Below are positions 45,587 through 53,519 of a DNA stretch of 64,000 nt, piece after piece; positions within the stretch are counted from its first letter, which is position 1; each line of letters opens with the position of its first letter. Under the pieces are notes generated by a model, which had not been told where the DNA came from, did no database searches, and saw nothing but the letters and a program-made list of their open reading frames with translations. Source of the stretch: an uncultured Verrucomicrobiota bacterium (lineage in GTDB: Bacteria > Verrucomicrobiota > Kiritimatiellia > Kiritimatiellales > Tichowtungiaceae). Location: assembly GCA_903826865.1 (NCBI GenBank), contig CAIKGD010000040.1:1-64000 (forward strand), given 5' to 3'. The translations under genes were made by a program, and so were the position numbers.

Positions 45587-46993
45587 CTATGCCGCCAGCG
45601 ATGCTTTCTGCCGGTCCTGATCCTGTCGAAGCTGGGTGGCTATTTCCTGCTCAATCTCGGCCAACCGTCTGAGGATTGCGGCCTTTTCCATATCCTTGCC
45701 GTACTCGAGAAGCCCTTGTATCTTTTGGAGCATTTCCTGAGTGTTCTCGTTCGGCTTCTGAGCTCCGTCCTCTGTCTTCTGATCTCTGTCCTCCGGCATC
45801 TCTCCCGCCGTCAGCATCTTCGGCATCGCCGTTTCCAGAGCCATTTTAAATGCCTCTCTTCCGGGCCGGAAATAGTGCTTCAATACGACATCCACCGTCG
45901 AGTGGCCGGTGACGCGGCGAACCAGTTCCATCGGTACACCCGCTGTCAGCGCCATCGTAATCCATGTTGTCCGCAGCGAGTGGAAATCCTTCACGCTGGC
46001 CTTTTGCATGGCATCATCCCGCTCAATCACGGCACCTTCGATCTTGGCGTCATTGATCGCCTTTTTGAAACGCCACGTCAGACCCATCAAGTTGGCCTTG
46101 TACATTTTCGCCACATCGGGAAAGACATAGATGCTTTTGCGCGGTAGTTTTTCCAGTTCGGCCCGCAACAGCGGGAAGAGCGGAATTTCCGCCAGCTCTC
46201 CGGTCTTGGAGGTCTTCACCGAAATAAACCCGTTTTCCAGATCGACCGATTCCCATTTCAGCATGGCGCAGTCACCGCGCCGCATCGCCGTGCACATGGC
46301 CGTCAAAACAACAGGCCGGATCAGATCATCGCAATGAGCCAGAATAGCGTTGAGCTCTTTCTGTGTGAACGGCTGACGGTGCATAGTATTGGTTTCATGG
46401 AAGGGAATGCCGTTGAAGGGGTTTGTCAGCACGCCCGCTTCCGTCCCGAGCTTTTCGAAAATGCCTTTCAGCAGCGAAAGCTTCGTGTTGTAGGTGGCGC
46501 CAGCCATTCCCATATCATCCAGACTCTTCATCCATGCCAGCGCCATCTTGCGGGTAATCTGCGACATCGTCGGGGCTTGGGGAAACGTTGCTTCCATGAA
46601 CTTCCGGAACTGCCGGATGGTTGTCAGCTGATTTTCTGTCCGGAGCGGACAGCGTTTCTTTTTAGTCGGCAGCAAATTCCACCGCTCAGCCATTTCGGCC
46701 AGTGGGATTTGTGTCAGTTCTTCACCGGCTTTGATCTCATAGAGTTCCTGCAGATGATGCGCAGCGGTTTTCCGACTGCGTGCGTGCGCGATCAGTTCTT
46801 TGATTTTTGCGTCGGCCAGTGTGCGCGAGCATTCAAACGCCGTGTCTCCTGTTTTGCGCAGGGTCGCCGGAACTCGGCCTTTAACTTCAATGCCGAGGTT
46901 CACGCAGTGGTTTTTCCCATCGACTTCGAACCGTCCGTACCACCAGTTTGACTTCAGCGAACCATCTTTATTTTTTTGGATTTCCAGTCCCAT
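45587..46993 (-). CDS. Tyrosine recombinase/integrase
   Basis: Catalytic motifs: Arg in TAMCTAMRRGDCAML, HSLRTTW, GHSTVDVVLKHYFRP. Confidence 0.95.
   Translation of the reverse strand: MGLEIQKNKDGSLKSNWWYGRFEVDGKNHCVNLGIEVKGRVPATLRKTGDTAFECSRTLADAKIKELIAHARSRKTAAHHLQELYEIKAGEELTQIPLAEMAERWNLLPTKKKRCPLRTENQLTTIRQFRKFMEATFPQAPTMSQITRKMALAWMKSLDDMGMAGATYNTKLSLLKGIFEKLGTEAGVLTNPFNGIPFHETNTMHRQPFTQKELNAILAHCDDLIRPVVLTAMCTAMRRGDCAMLKWESVDLENGFISVKTSKTGELAEIPLFPLLRAELEKLPRKSIYVFPDVAKMYKANLMGLTWRFKKAINDAKIEGAVIERDDAMQKASVKDFHSLRTTWITMALTAGVPMELVRRVTGHSTVDVVLKHYFRPGREAFKMALETAMPKMLTAGEMPEDRDQKTEDGAQKPNENTQEMLQKIQGLLEYGKDMEKAAILRRLAEIEQEIATQLRQDQDRQKASLAA
45756..45797. repeat. Heptanucleotide array (site E): TTCTGAG CTCCGTC CTCTGTC TTCTGAT CTCTGTC CTCCGGC
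   Basis: Six units in 7-nt phase inside the 3' part of the integrase gene (encodes PEDRDQKTEDGAQK on minus strand). Confidence 0.8.
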
Positions 46994-47105
46994 CTTTTCT
47001 GCCTCCCGTTGATTTTGCGTTCATTTGCAACGCCCCCATACAAAGAGGGCGAATCAACCGGCCAAACCCGTAGTTTCCCCCGTAGTCGGGCCGGGCAAGG
47101 CAGAA

Positions 47106-47133
47106 ATAAAAAAAGCACCTTCTGCAAGGTGCT
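47106..47133 (-). terminator. Rho-independent terminator downstream of tRNA-Val
   Basis: AGCACCTT-GCAG-AAGGTGCT followed by TTTTTTT on the minus strand. Confidence 0.8.
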
Positions 47134-47151
47134 GAATATCAATGATTTAAA

Positions 47152-47228
47152 TGGTGGGCGTTACAAGATTCGAACTTGTGACTTCTACCGTGTGAAGGTA
47201 GCGCTCTAACCAACTGAGCTAAACGCCC
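47152..47228 (-). tRNA. tRNA-Val (anticodon CAC)
   Basis: GGGCGTTTAGCTCAGTTGGTTAGAGCGCTACCTTCACACGGTAGAAGTCACAAGTTCGAATCTTGTAACGCCCACCA: complete cloverleaf with encoded CCA. Confidence 0.97.
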
Positions 47229-47246
47229 TCAAAAGTGTCGTATCTT

Positions 47247-48248
47247 TTACTTACCGAAGAACTGTTCGTAAAGGATTTCTTTTATCTGTTCGAGACCTTC
47301 GCCGAGGCCAGCGGAGATGGCGAGCGGCTTTAAACGGGTTTTCCTTTTGAAAAATTTCAGGTTTTCGGCGGCGGACGGCATGTCCATTTTATTGGCCAGC
47401 ACGAGAGACGGACGGTTGACCAGATCCGGATTGTAGGCTTTCAGTTCCCGGCGCAGGCTGCGGTAGTCTTCGACGGGGTCTCGTCCATCTTCGGCAGCCA
47501 TGTCGATGATGAATATTAAAAAGCGTGAGCGTTCAATGTGACGCAGGAAGTAATGCCCGAGACCGATTCCTTCGCTGGCACCATCAATCAGGCCGGGGAT
47601 GTCTGCGATCCGGATTTGGTTGAAATTTTCGTAAACGAGAGTGCCGAGAATGGGGTTGAGGGTGGTGAATGGGTATGAAGCGACTTTGGGATGGGCGTCA
47701 GTGAGTTCGGTGAGGAGAGTCGATTTGCCGGCGTTGGGATAGCCAACCAGCCCGACGTCGGCCACGAGCTTTAGTTCAAGGCGGTAGGCGCGTTCTTCGC
47801 CGGGCGTGCCGGGCGTACATTTAGTGGGGGCCTGATTGATTGATGATTTGAAGTGCGGATTGCCCAGACCGCCTTTTCCGCCCCGGGCAATGACCAGTTC
47901 CTGTCCATCTTCGAGAATCTCGCCGACGAATTCTTCCGTGTCCGGGTCGAGGACGACGGTTCCGCAGGGTACGATGAGGATATTGTTTTCTCCGCACCGT
48001 CCGGTGCAATCGCTGCCTTTGCCGTGGCCGCCGTTTTCAGCATTCTGGTGGGGGTGGTAATAGAGCGGATGCAGCGAATTGGCGTTGGTATCGCCACGCA
48101 GAATGACACTGCCGCCATGGCCGCCGTCGCCGCCGCTGGGGCCGCCGAATTGCGCAGATTTTTCCCGGCGGAAAGCGACAATTCCGTTGCCGCCGTTACC
48201 GGCCTGCACGAAAATTTTGACGCGATCTCTGAATACGATGGTTTTCAC
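47247..48248 (-). CDS. obg: GTPase Obg/CgtA
   Basis: Obg glycine-rich N-terminus (VQAGNGGNGIVAFRREK) and GYPNAGKSTLL, DIPGLIDGA. Confidence 0.97.
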   Translation of the reverse strand: MKTIVFRDRVKIFVQAGNGGNGIVAFRREKSAQFGGPSGGDGGHGGSVILRGDTNANSLHPLYYHPHQNAENGGHGKGSDCTGRCGENNILIVPCGTVVLDPDTEEFVGEILEDGQELVIARGGKGGLGNPHFKSSINQAPTKCTPGTPGEERAYRLELKLVADVGLVGYPNAGKSTLLTELTDAHPKVASYPFTTLNPILGTLVYENFNQIRIADIPGLIDGASEGIGLGHYFLRHIERSRFLIFIIDMAAEDGRDPVEDYRSLRRELKAYNPDLVNRPSLVLANKMDMPSAAENLKFFKRKTRLKPLAISAGLGEGLEQIKEILYEQFFGK

Positions 48249-48321
48249 GGCGGATACCTTAAATAAAGCAGGCGAGCTTCAAAAGCTCGCCTTTTCTTTT
48301 TCCTGTCATTGGAAAAAATAA

Positions 48322-48576
48322 TTATGCAGTTTGCATTTCGCGGATGTTGACGCGGCGGCCGGCTTTGTCGAACTCGACAATACCGTGTTTGAGCGCAAAA
48401 AGCGTGAAGTCACGCCCCTGACCGACGTTAGAACCCGGAACGAATTTACTGCCGACCTGGCGAACCAGAATGCTGCCGGCGGTCACTTCCTGACCGGCGT
48501 AACGTTTGACGCCGCGGCGCTTTGGCTGGCTGTCGCGACCGTTAGTAGAAGACCCTTGTCCTTTTTTATGTGCCAT
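48322..48576 (-). CDS. rpmA: 50S ribosomal protein L27
   Basis: [40 protein letters not shown]. Confidence 0.98.
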   Translation of the reverse strand: MAHKKGQGSSTNGRDSQPKRRGVKRYAGQEVTAGSILVRQVGSKFVPGSNVGQGRDFTLFALKHGIVEFDKAGRRVNIREMQTA

Positions 48577-48594
48577 TGCTCTGCTCCTTCAAAA

Positions 48595-48915
48595 TTAAGC
48601 GAGAATCGATTCAATCTTTATCTTGGTAAGTCCCTGCCGGTGGCCGATTTTTCTGCGGTAGCCTTGGCGGCGTTTCTTTTTGAACGACACCACTTTGTCG
48701 CCGCGATAGTTTTCCACCACGGTAGCGGTCACTTTGGCTCCGGCCACGACGGGAGCGCCAATGGTAAGTTCACTGCCGTTAGAGACAGCCAGTATCTGAT
48801 CAAATTCGACCGTTTTACCGGATTCAGCGGTGTCCAGCAGTTCGACACTCAGAACGGTATCTTTTTCAACGCGGTACTGTTTACCGCCGGTTTCAATTAC
48901 TGCATACGCTTCCAT
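48595..48915 (-). CDS. rplU: 50S ribosomal protein L21
   Basis: [23 protein letters not shown]...[16 protein letters not shown]. Confidence 0.97.
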   Translation of the reverse strand: MEAYAVIETGGKQYRVEKDTVLSVELLDTAESGKTVEFDQILAVSNGSELTIGAPVVAGAKVTATVVENYRGDKVVSFKKKRRQGYRRKIGHRQGLTKIKIESILA

Positions 48916-49106
48916 AACAAATTCCTTTTTTGGTCAAAGACGGGAGAAGGTAGGCCAGAAGGAGTGGGCTGTCAACACCTTATAGCTTATCTTTTGCGCG
49001 GGCGAAAATTAAACTTTTTACTGCCGCCGCAGGCCGGTTCCCGCTATGGTTCACATCATGAGGCTCAAGAACCGCGGCATTTGCCGGGAAACTCAGGCAG
49101 GACGGC

Positions 49107-50381
49107 ATGGCAGAATGGAAGTTAAAAAAGCGCACCGCCGGTTGGCTTGCGGATGATCTGCTGAGACATACGGCGATTCTATTTGCCGGCATGATGGTGG
49201 TACATGTCTGCAATCTGGCCTATCAGATGGCAGTCAGCCGGGTTCTGCCGCAAAAGGAGTACGCGCTATTGGCGGCTTTCCTCGGTGTACTGGCCATCAT
49301 CAGTTATCCGCTTTCCACTCTTTCCACAGGACTCAGCCATTACAGCAGCTTGCTTCAGCAGGAAGGGCGCACCAGTGATGTGAAACGATTGCTGCGTAAA
49401 TGGTTGCTGTTAACCAGTGTCCCGGCCTTTTTGCTGAGCGCGGCGGTTGTTTATTTTAACGGGCCGGTGGCGGGATTTTTGCATCTGACCCGTTTTGCTC
49501 CGGTTATCATTGCCGGGGCCGTGCTGCCGGCGCTTTTCTGGCTGCCGGCTCTGACGGGTGCAGCTCAGGGGTTGCAGCTTTTCGGCTGGAGTTCGGTTTC
49601 TAATATTCTGGGTGCTGTTCTTAAGCTTCTGATGGGTGCCGGACTGGTCTGGTTCTGGTATCCTGCCTGCGGATGGGCCATGCTGGGGCACAGTACAGGT
49701 ATTTATTTGTCGGCAGCTGTACTGGCCTTCGGATTGTTTCTAGTCCTGCGTGCCGGCACGGTAACCGGTACGCTCCTGCCGAGCATGCGTTTTTATTTGT
49801 TACAGAGCTTCTTTGTTCTAATGGCCTTTGCGGTGCTGATGAATGTCGACGTGGTGCTGGTGAAACACTATCTGCCGGAAAATACCGAATTCGCCTATGC
49901 CGCCACACTGGGCCGGATTACGGCGTTTCTTCCGGCGGCCATAGTGGTGGCGATGTTTCCTAAAGTGGCATCGTCCGGAGGAACAACGGCGGAGCATAGA
50001 CGAATATTTTTTCATTCGTTCGGCTATACCGTCCTGTGTGTGACGGCGGCGGCGCTTGGGTGCTTTCTTCTGCCGCGACTGTTACTGCATATTCTGTTCG
50101 GAATTCACACCGCTTCGGATTCAACGGTACTTCTGACCCGGTTGATGGCTGCTGCGATGTCGGTCTCCGCACTGCTGAACGTAGTGGTGCAGTTTCTACT
50201 GGCGCAACGCCGGTTTAAAGCAGCAATCTCTGTGGTGCTCTGTGCATTGCTTTATCTGCTGGCGGTACATTTTTTCCATAACGCTTCATGGCAAATCGCC
50301 GTTGCGTCCGGCGTTTTCAACGCCGCCGCACTGCTGACCGGGATCTGCGCGGTACTCCGGCTGAAGGTCACTCAGTCGTAA
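49107..50381 (+). CDS. Polysaccharide biosynthesis/flippase-type membrane protein (MATE/Wzx superfamily)
   Basis: About 12 TM segments; ALLAAFLGVLAIISYPLSTLSTGLSHYSS; VDVVLVKHYLPENTEFAYAATLGRI. Confidence 0.8.
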   Translation: MAEWKLKKRTAGWLADDLLRHTAILFAGMMVVHVCNLAYQMAVSRVLPQKEYALLAAFLGVLAIISYPLSTLSTGLSHYSSLLQQEGRTSDVKRLLRKWLLLTSVPAFLLSAAVVYFNGPVAGFLHLTRFAPVIIAGAVLPALFWLPALTGAAQGLQLFGWSSVSNILGAVLKLLMGAGLVWFWYPACGWAMLGHSTGIYLSAAVLAFGLFLVLRAGTVTGTLLPSMRFYLLQSFFVLMAFAVLMNVDVVLVKHYLPENTEFAYAATLGRITAFLPAAIVVAMFPKVASSGGTTAEHRRIFFHSFGYTVLCVTAAALGCFLLPRLLLHILFGIHTASDSTVLLTRLMAAAMSVSALLNVVVQFLLAQRRFKAAISVVLCALLYLLAVHFFHNASWQIAVASGVFNAAALLTGICAVLRLKVTQS

Positions 50382-52521
50382 ACACTTTCCGGTAAAAAAC
50401 CTGCCGGGCATTCGACGGCCATTCTTTTGGCAGGCGGATGCCCCACGGAACCGATTGCATGCCGACATGCTCGTTGGGCTTGCAGAACACATACGGCTCT
50501 TCCGGCGGACCTTTCACCCAGACACGGGCGCCAGGCTCCCATGTTGAATCATTAAAGTCCACCGCCTGCCAGCCGTCTGCCGGGGTGAACGAAAATTTTA
50601 CGGTGCCGTCGGTGCCGATGATCTTGTCTCTGTATTTAAGGGCCACCTGCAACCAGTCTGGGTAGTTCTGGCGGGCGGTCTGAACAGCCAGAACATGCCG
50701 GCCCGGCGCAAGGTTGACCATCTTAAACTGCATCGCCTGCGGGTCGCCGAAGCGACCAATGACCGTGCCGTCCAGAAAAACCGTGGCAGACATATTGGCA
50801 TAGACACCGAGCAGCGCCTGACCGTCCGGTATGGTTTTGCCGTTACGATAGTTTTCAAGCCTTTTGAGAAGTTGCGGCGCGAAAGGAACGTCTTTGAACT
50901 CGTCCAGATAGGCTTTGATGGCGTCTTGTGCTCCGATATAATCGCCCAGCCGCTCCCGGTCGTTGATCTCGGTCATCAAGGTCATTTTACTGAGCGGGTC
51001 AGGTTCCGGGTGGAGAGACTGTTTTCCGACATCGGAATCTGCCGCCTGCGGGCGTTCCAGATAATAAAAGGAGACGCTTTCAAAAGCGGCGCGGCTGGCG
51101 TTATCCGGCCCGCGTTCAAAAATCATATTGAATGAACCGGTGAAGCTGACCGGATCGGCCTGATGGATCCGGTACTGCACGCTACGAACCAGCGCTTTGA
51201 AAACGATACCGTTCAGCGGTGAGGCCAGCGCATTGCCGTAATACCAGCCGCCGTTAAAATAATCTTCCAGCCCGGTTCCCTTCCAGCCGGGCGTTTTTTC
51301 GCCATCCACCGTGATCAGTTCATCGCCCTCCAGCACCCACCAGCTTTGATCCAGACTGCGCACACCCAGAATGCATCCAACGTATTTTCCGGAGCCGTCT
51401 GTTTGCAGAATTGTGTGCGGTCGACCGACGGCCTGCGCCGTGCTTTTTTTCCAACCGCTGTGCAGATAACCCTGAGATTTTGCGGACAGCTCTGTCACTG
51501 CCGTGATTGTGACCGGTACGGCAGTATCGCCGCTGTTTTCAATTTCGACCGTAGCGGATGACTGGAACGGCATGGGAAAACGCAGACTCAGCGTTTCGTT
51601 GGTCATCCCAAAGTACAGGCTTTGATAGCGCATGCGGCTCCACATGCTGCCGCAAATTGCGCCCAGAGGTGCTTCTACGCTGGGTGCGGTATTTCCATCC
51701 CAGTAAATCCGGACGATCAGTCCGCGCAACGCCTTTTCAATGGCGGCGGGTGACGAAAAACCCGACCAGTCAGGCGTAAATTGAAGTTCGCGGATAACGG
51801 ACGGACCGGACAGTTCCAGAATCTGCTGCTTTTTCTTCGGGCTTAGCGTGGCATTCCCGGTCGTCTTACGTTGCATCGAATCCGGCCAGATTGATGCGTG
51901 CGCATTCCAACTCGTTTTTACTTCGCCGATGGCGGCGACGGCCTCGGGGCTCAGTGGCAGTTTAAAGCTTTCTACCGTCTGCCCGGCGGGCAAGGTGTTA
52001 TAGGCGATCTGGTAGTAGAGTTTTTCGTTCCCGATGGGGGCCTGCTCCATAATGATCAGCCGTTTTTGAAAAGGAATCGGCAGCCATGAGTACCAGCAGT
52101 ACGGCTCATAACCTGCCAGCGGCGGGGTGAGCGGCTCCTGAGTCCCGCACCATTCATCCAGCGTGGTTTCAACAGAGGGTGATTTTTCACCGTCGAAATA
52201 GCACCGGATTTTTTTAAAGCCGTCCTTGGAGCCGGTAGACCAAAAACGCGAGATATAGCCGGGGCCCTTCAGATCGGCCAGTACCATCCAGCCGTCGGGC
52301 CCGGCTCGGAGAAAATGGCTGTAATCATCGTTGCCGCCGCTGCGGTCATATGAGGTGACGATGCGCGCTCCCGGCATTGTAAGATCAGACATTTGCGCGG
52401 AGTCGGCAAGCCGCTTCACGAGTGCTTCATAAGGCACAGTGCTCTTTTTAGTTCCGCCGGAACAGCCTGTCAGCAGGAGAAAAAAGATTGCGATATAGAG
52501 CGGAGCCGAGCGGAAGTGCAT
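50368..52521 (-). CDS. DUF2961 domain lipoprotein (GH172-like)
   Basis: Lipobox LLLTGCSGG; GPGYISRFWSTG, WWVLEGDELITVDGEKTPGWKGTGLEDYFNGGWYY typical of DUF2961. Confidence 0.85.
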   Translation of the reverse strand: MHFRSAPLYIAIFFLLLTGCSGGTKKSTVPYEALVKRLADSAQMSDLTMPGARIVTSYDRSGGNDDYSHFLRAGPDGWMVLADLKGPGYISRFWSTGSKDGFKKIRCYFDGEKSPSVETTLDEWCGTQEPLTPPLAGYEPYCWYSWLPIPFQKRLIIMEQAPIGNEKLYYQIAYNTLPAGQTVESFKLPLSPEAVAAIGEVKTSWNAHASIWPDSMQRKTTGNATLSPKKKQQILELSGPSVIRELQFTPDWSGFSSPAAIEKALRGLIVRIYWDGNTAPSVEAPLGAICGSMWSRMRYQSLYFGMTNETLSLRFPMPFQSSATVEIENSGDTAVPVTITAVTELSAKSQGYLHSGWKKSTAQAVGRPHTILQTDGSGKYVGCILGVRSLDQSWWVLEGDELITVDGEKTPGWKGTGLEDYFNGGWYYGNALASPLNGIVFKALVRSVQYRIHQADPVSFTGSFNMIFERGPDNASRAAFESVSFYYLERPQAADSDVGKQSLHPEPDPLSKMTLMTEINDRERLGDYIGAQDAIKAYLDEFKDVPFAPQLLKRLENYRNGKTIPDGQALLGVYANMSATVFLDGTVIGRFGDPQAMQFKMVNLAPGRHVLAVQTARQNYPDWLQVALKYRDKIIGTDGTVKFSFTPADGWQAVDFNDSTWEPGARVWVKGPPEEPYVFCKPNEHVGMQSVPWGIRLPKEWPSNARQVFYRKVFTTE

Positions 52522-52579
52522 GAATTTATTCCTTATGGTGGCAGTTATGATACCGGGGATGCGGAGTACGTGCGGCGGC

Positions 52580-53275
52580 TTAGCCGCAACTTGATGTTTC
52601 CGAGGGTTCTTTTTCTTCATGCGAAAGTTCAATAATAACGCATACATCGTAAATGTCGCCGGGCTGGTCGAAGTTCGGGTTAACCTGCCTTTCATTGAAG
52701 CAGTTCCACCCCGCCATGCGGGCGAGTTCTATGAGCATTGAGGAATTCAGAAGGGATTTGTGGTTGCCGTTACACAACATGTATTCATTGTATTTAAACA
52801 CATCCAATTTGCAGGAGGAGTCTGGAACAATGATTCGCATGATGCCGTGCGGAGCGAGTGCTTTACGGCAGTGCTGAAGTATCTTAATGATTTCAACCGG
52901 GGTGAAATGTTCGAGGACGTTATTGCAGTAGATGAAGTTCATCGATCCGTCTGGGAATGGCAGGCCTTGGCGTATGTCAACGCAGGCATCGGATTTCCAT
53001 ATCAGGAAGCCTTCAACATTCCACCAGTCCGAACGGTAGTCCGGTCCGCTTCCTAGGTTGACTCGGGAGCAAGCGGACCAGTCGCGGAATCTGAGCCGCC
53101 AGAGGTTGATGCGCAGAACAGGGGTGGCGAGCATGTAGTAGAGCGTCCAGAACCAGCCCGGGAGGTGCCGGTTGCCGCGCAGAACCTGCATCCAATGAAG
53201 TCTCTTGGGCATTACAGCAAAACAAGCCGGCTCCGGACTGTCCGGTTTCTTGAGTTCAACTTTCTCTGTGTTCAT
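52580..53275 (-). CDS. Class I SAM-dependent methyltransferase
   Basis: VNLGSGPDYRSDWWNVEG...GSMNFIYCNNVLEHFTPVEIIKILQHCRKALAPHGIMRIIVPD. Confidence 0.85.
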   Translation of the reverse strand: MNTEKVELKKPDSPEPACFAVMPKRLHWMQVLRGNRHLPGWFWTLYYMLATPVLRINLWRLRFRDWSACSRVNLGSGPDYRSDWWNVEGFLIWKSDACVDIRQGLPFPDGSMNFIYCNNVLEHFTPVEIIKILQHCRKALAPHGIMRIIVPDSSCKLDVFKYNEYMLCNGNHKSLLNSSMLIELARMAGWNCFNERQVNPNFDQPGDIYDVCVIIELSHEEKEPSETSSCG

Positions 53276-53519
53276 TCATGAGTTCCTTTGCGGCATTTCG
53301 TCAGTAAAACGGAAGATGAATAATACCTTGGAATCTGTAAAGCGCAAAGTCTGGTCTTGCCCAACCCGATTTGCCTGAGTATCGTCCTTCCCCGACTCTT
53401 CATTTATGTAATCAGGACACAGTGAAGCACTTATCGCTATTAGAACCGTTCAGCGCGACATCTAAATTTTATGCCGCCAGAGAAATGTGCAATTCGTGGA
53501 GCCGCAAGGGAGTGTAGGT

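Noticed and set aside
45551-46147. Plus-strand ORFs across the integrase
   Set aside because: Antisense to a clear tyrosine recombinase; useful only because their similarity to ORF 24461..24748 revealed the recombinase relic.
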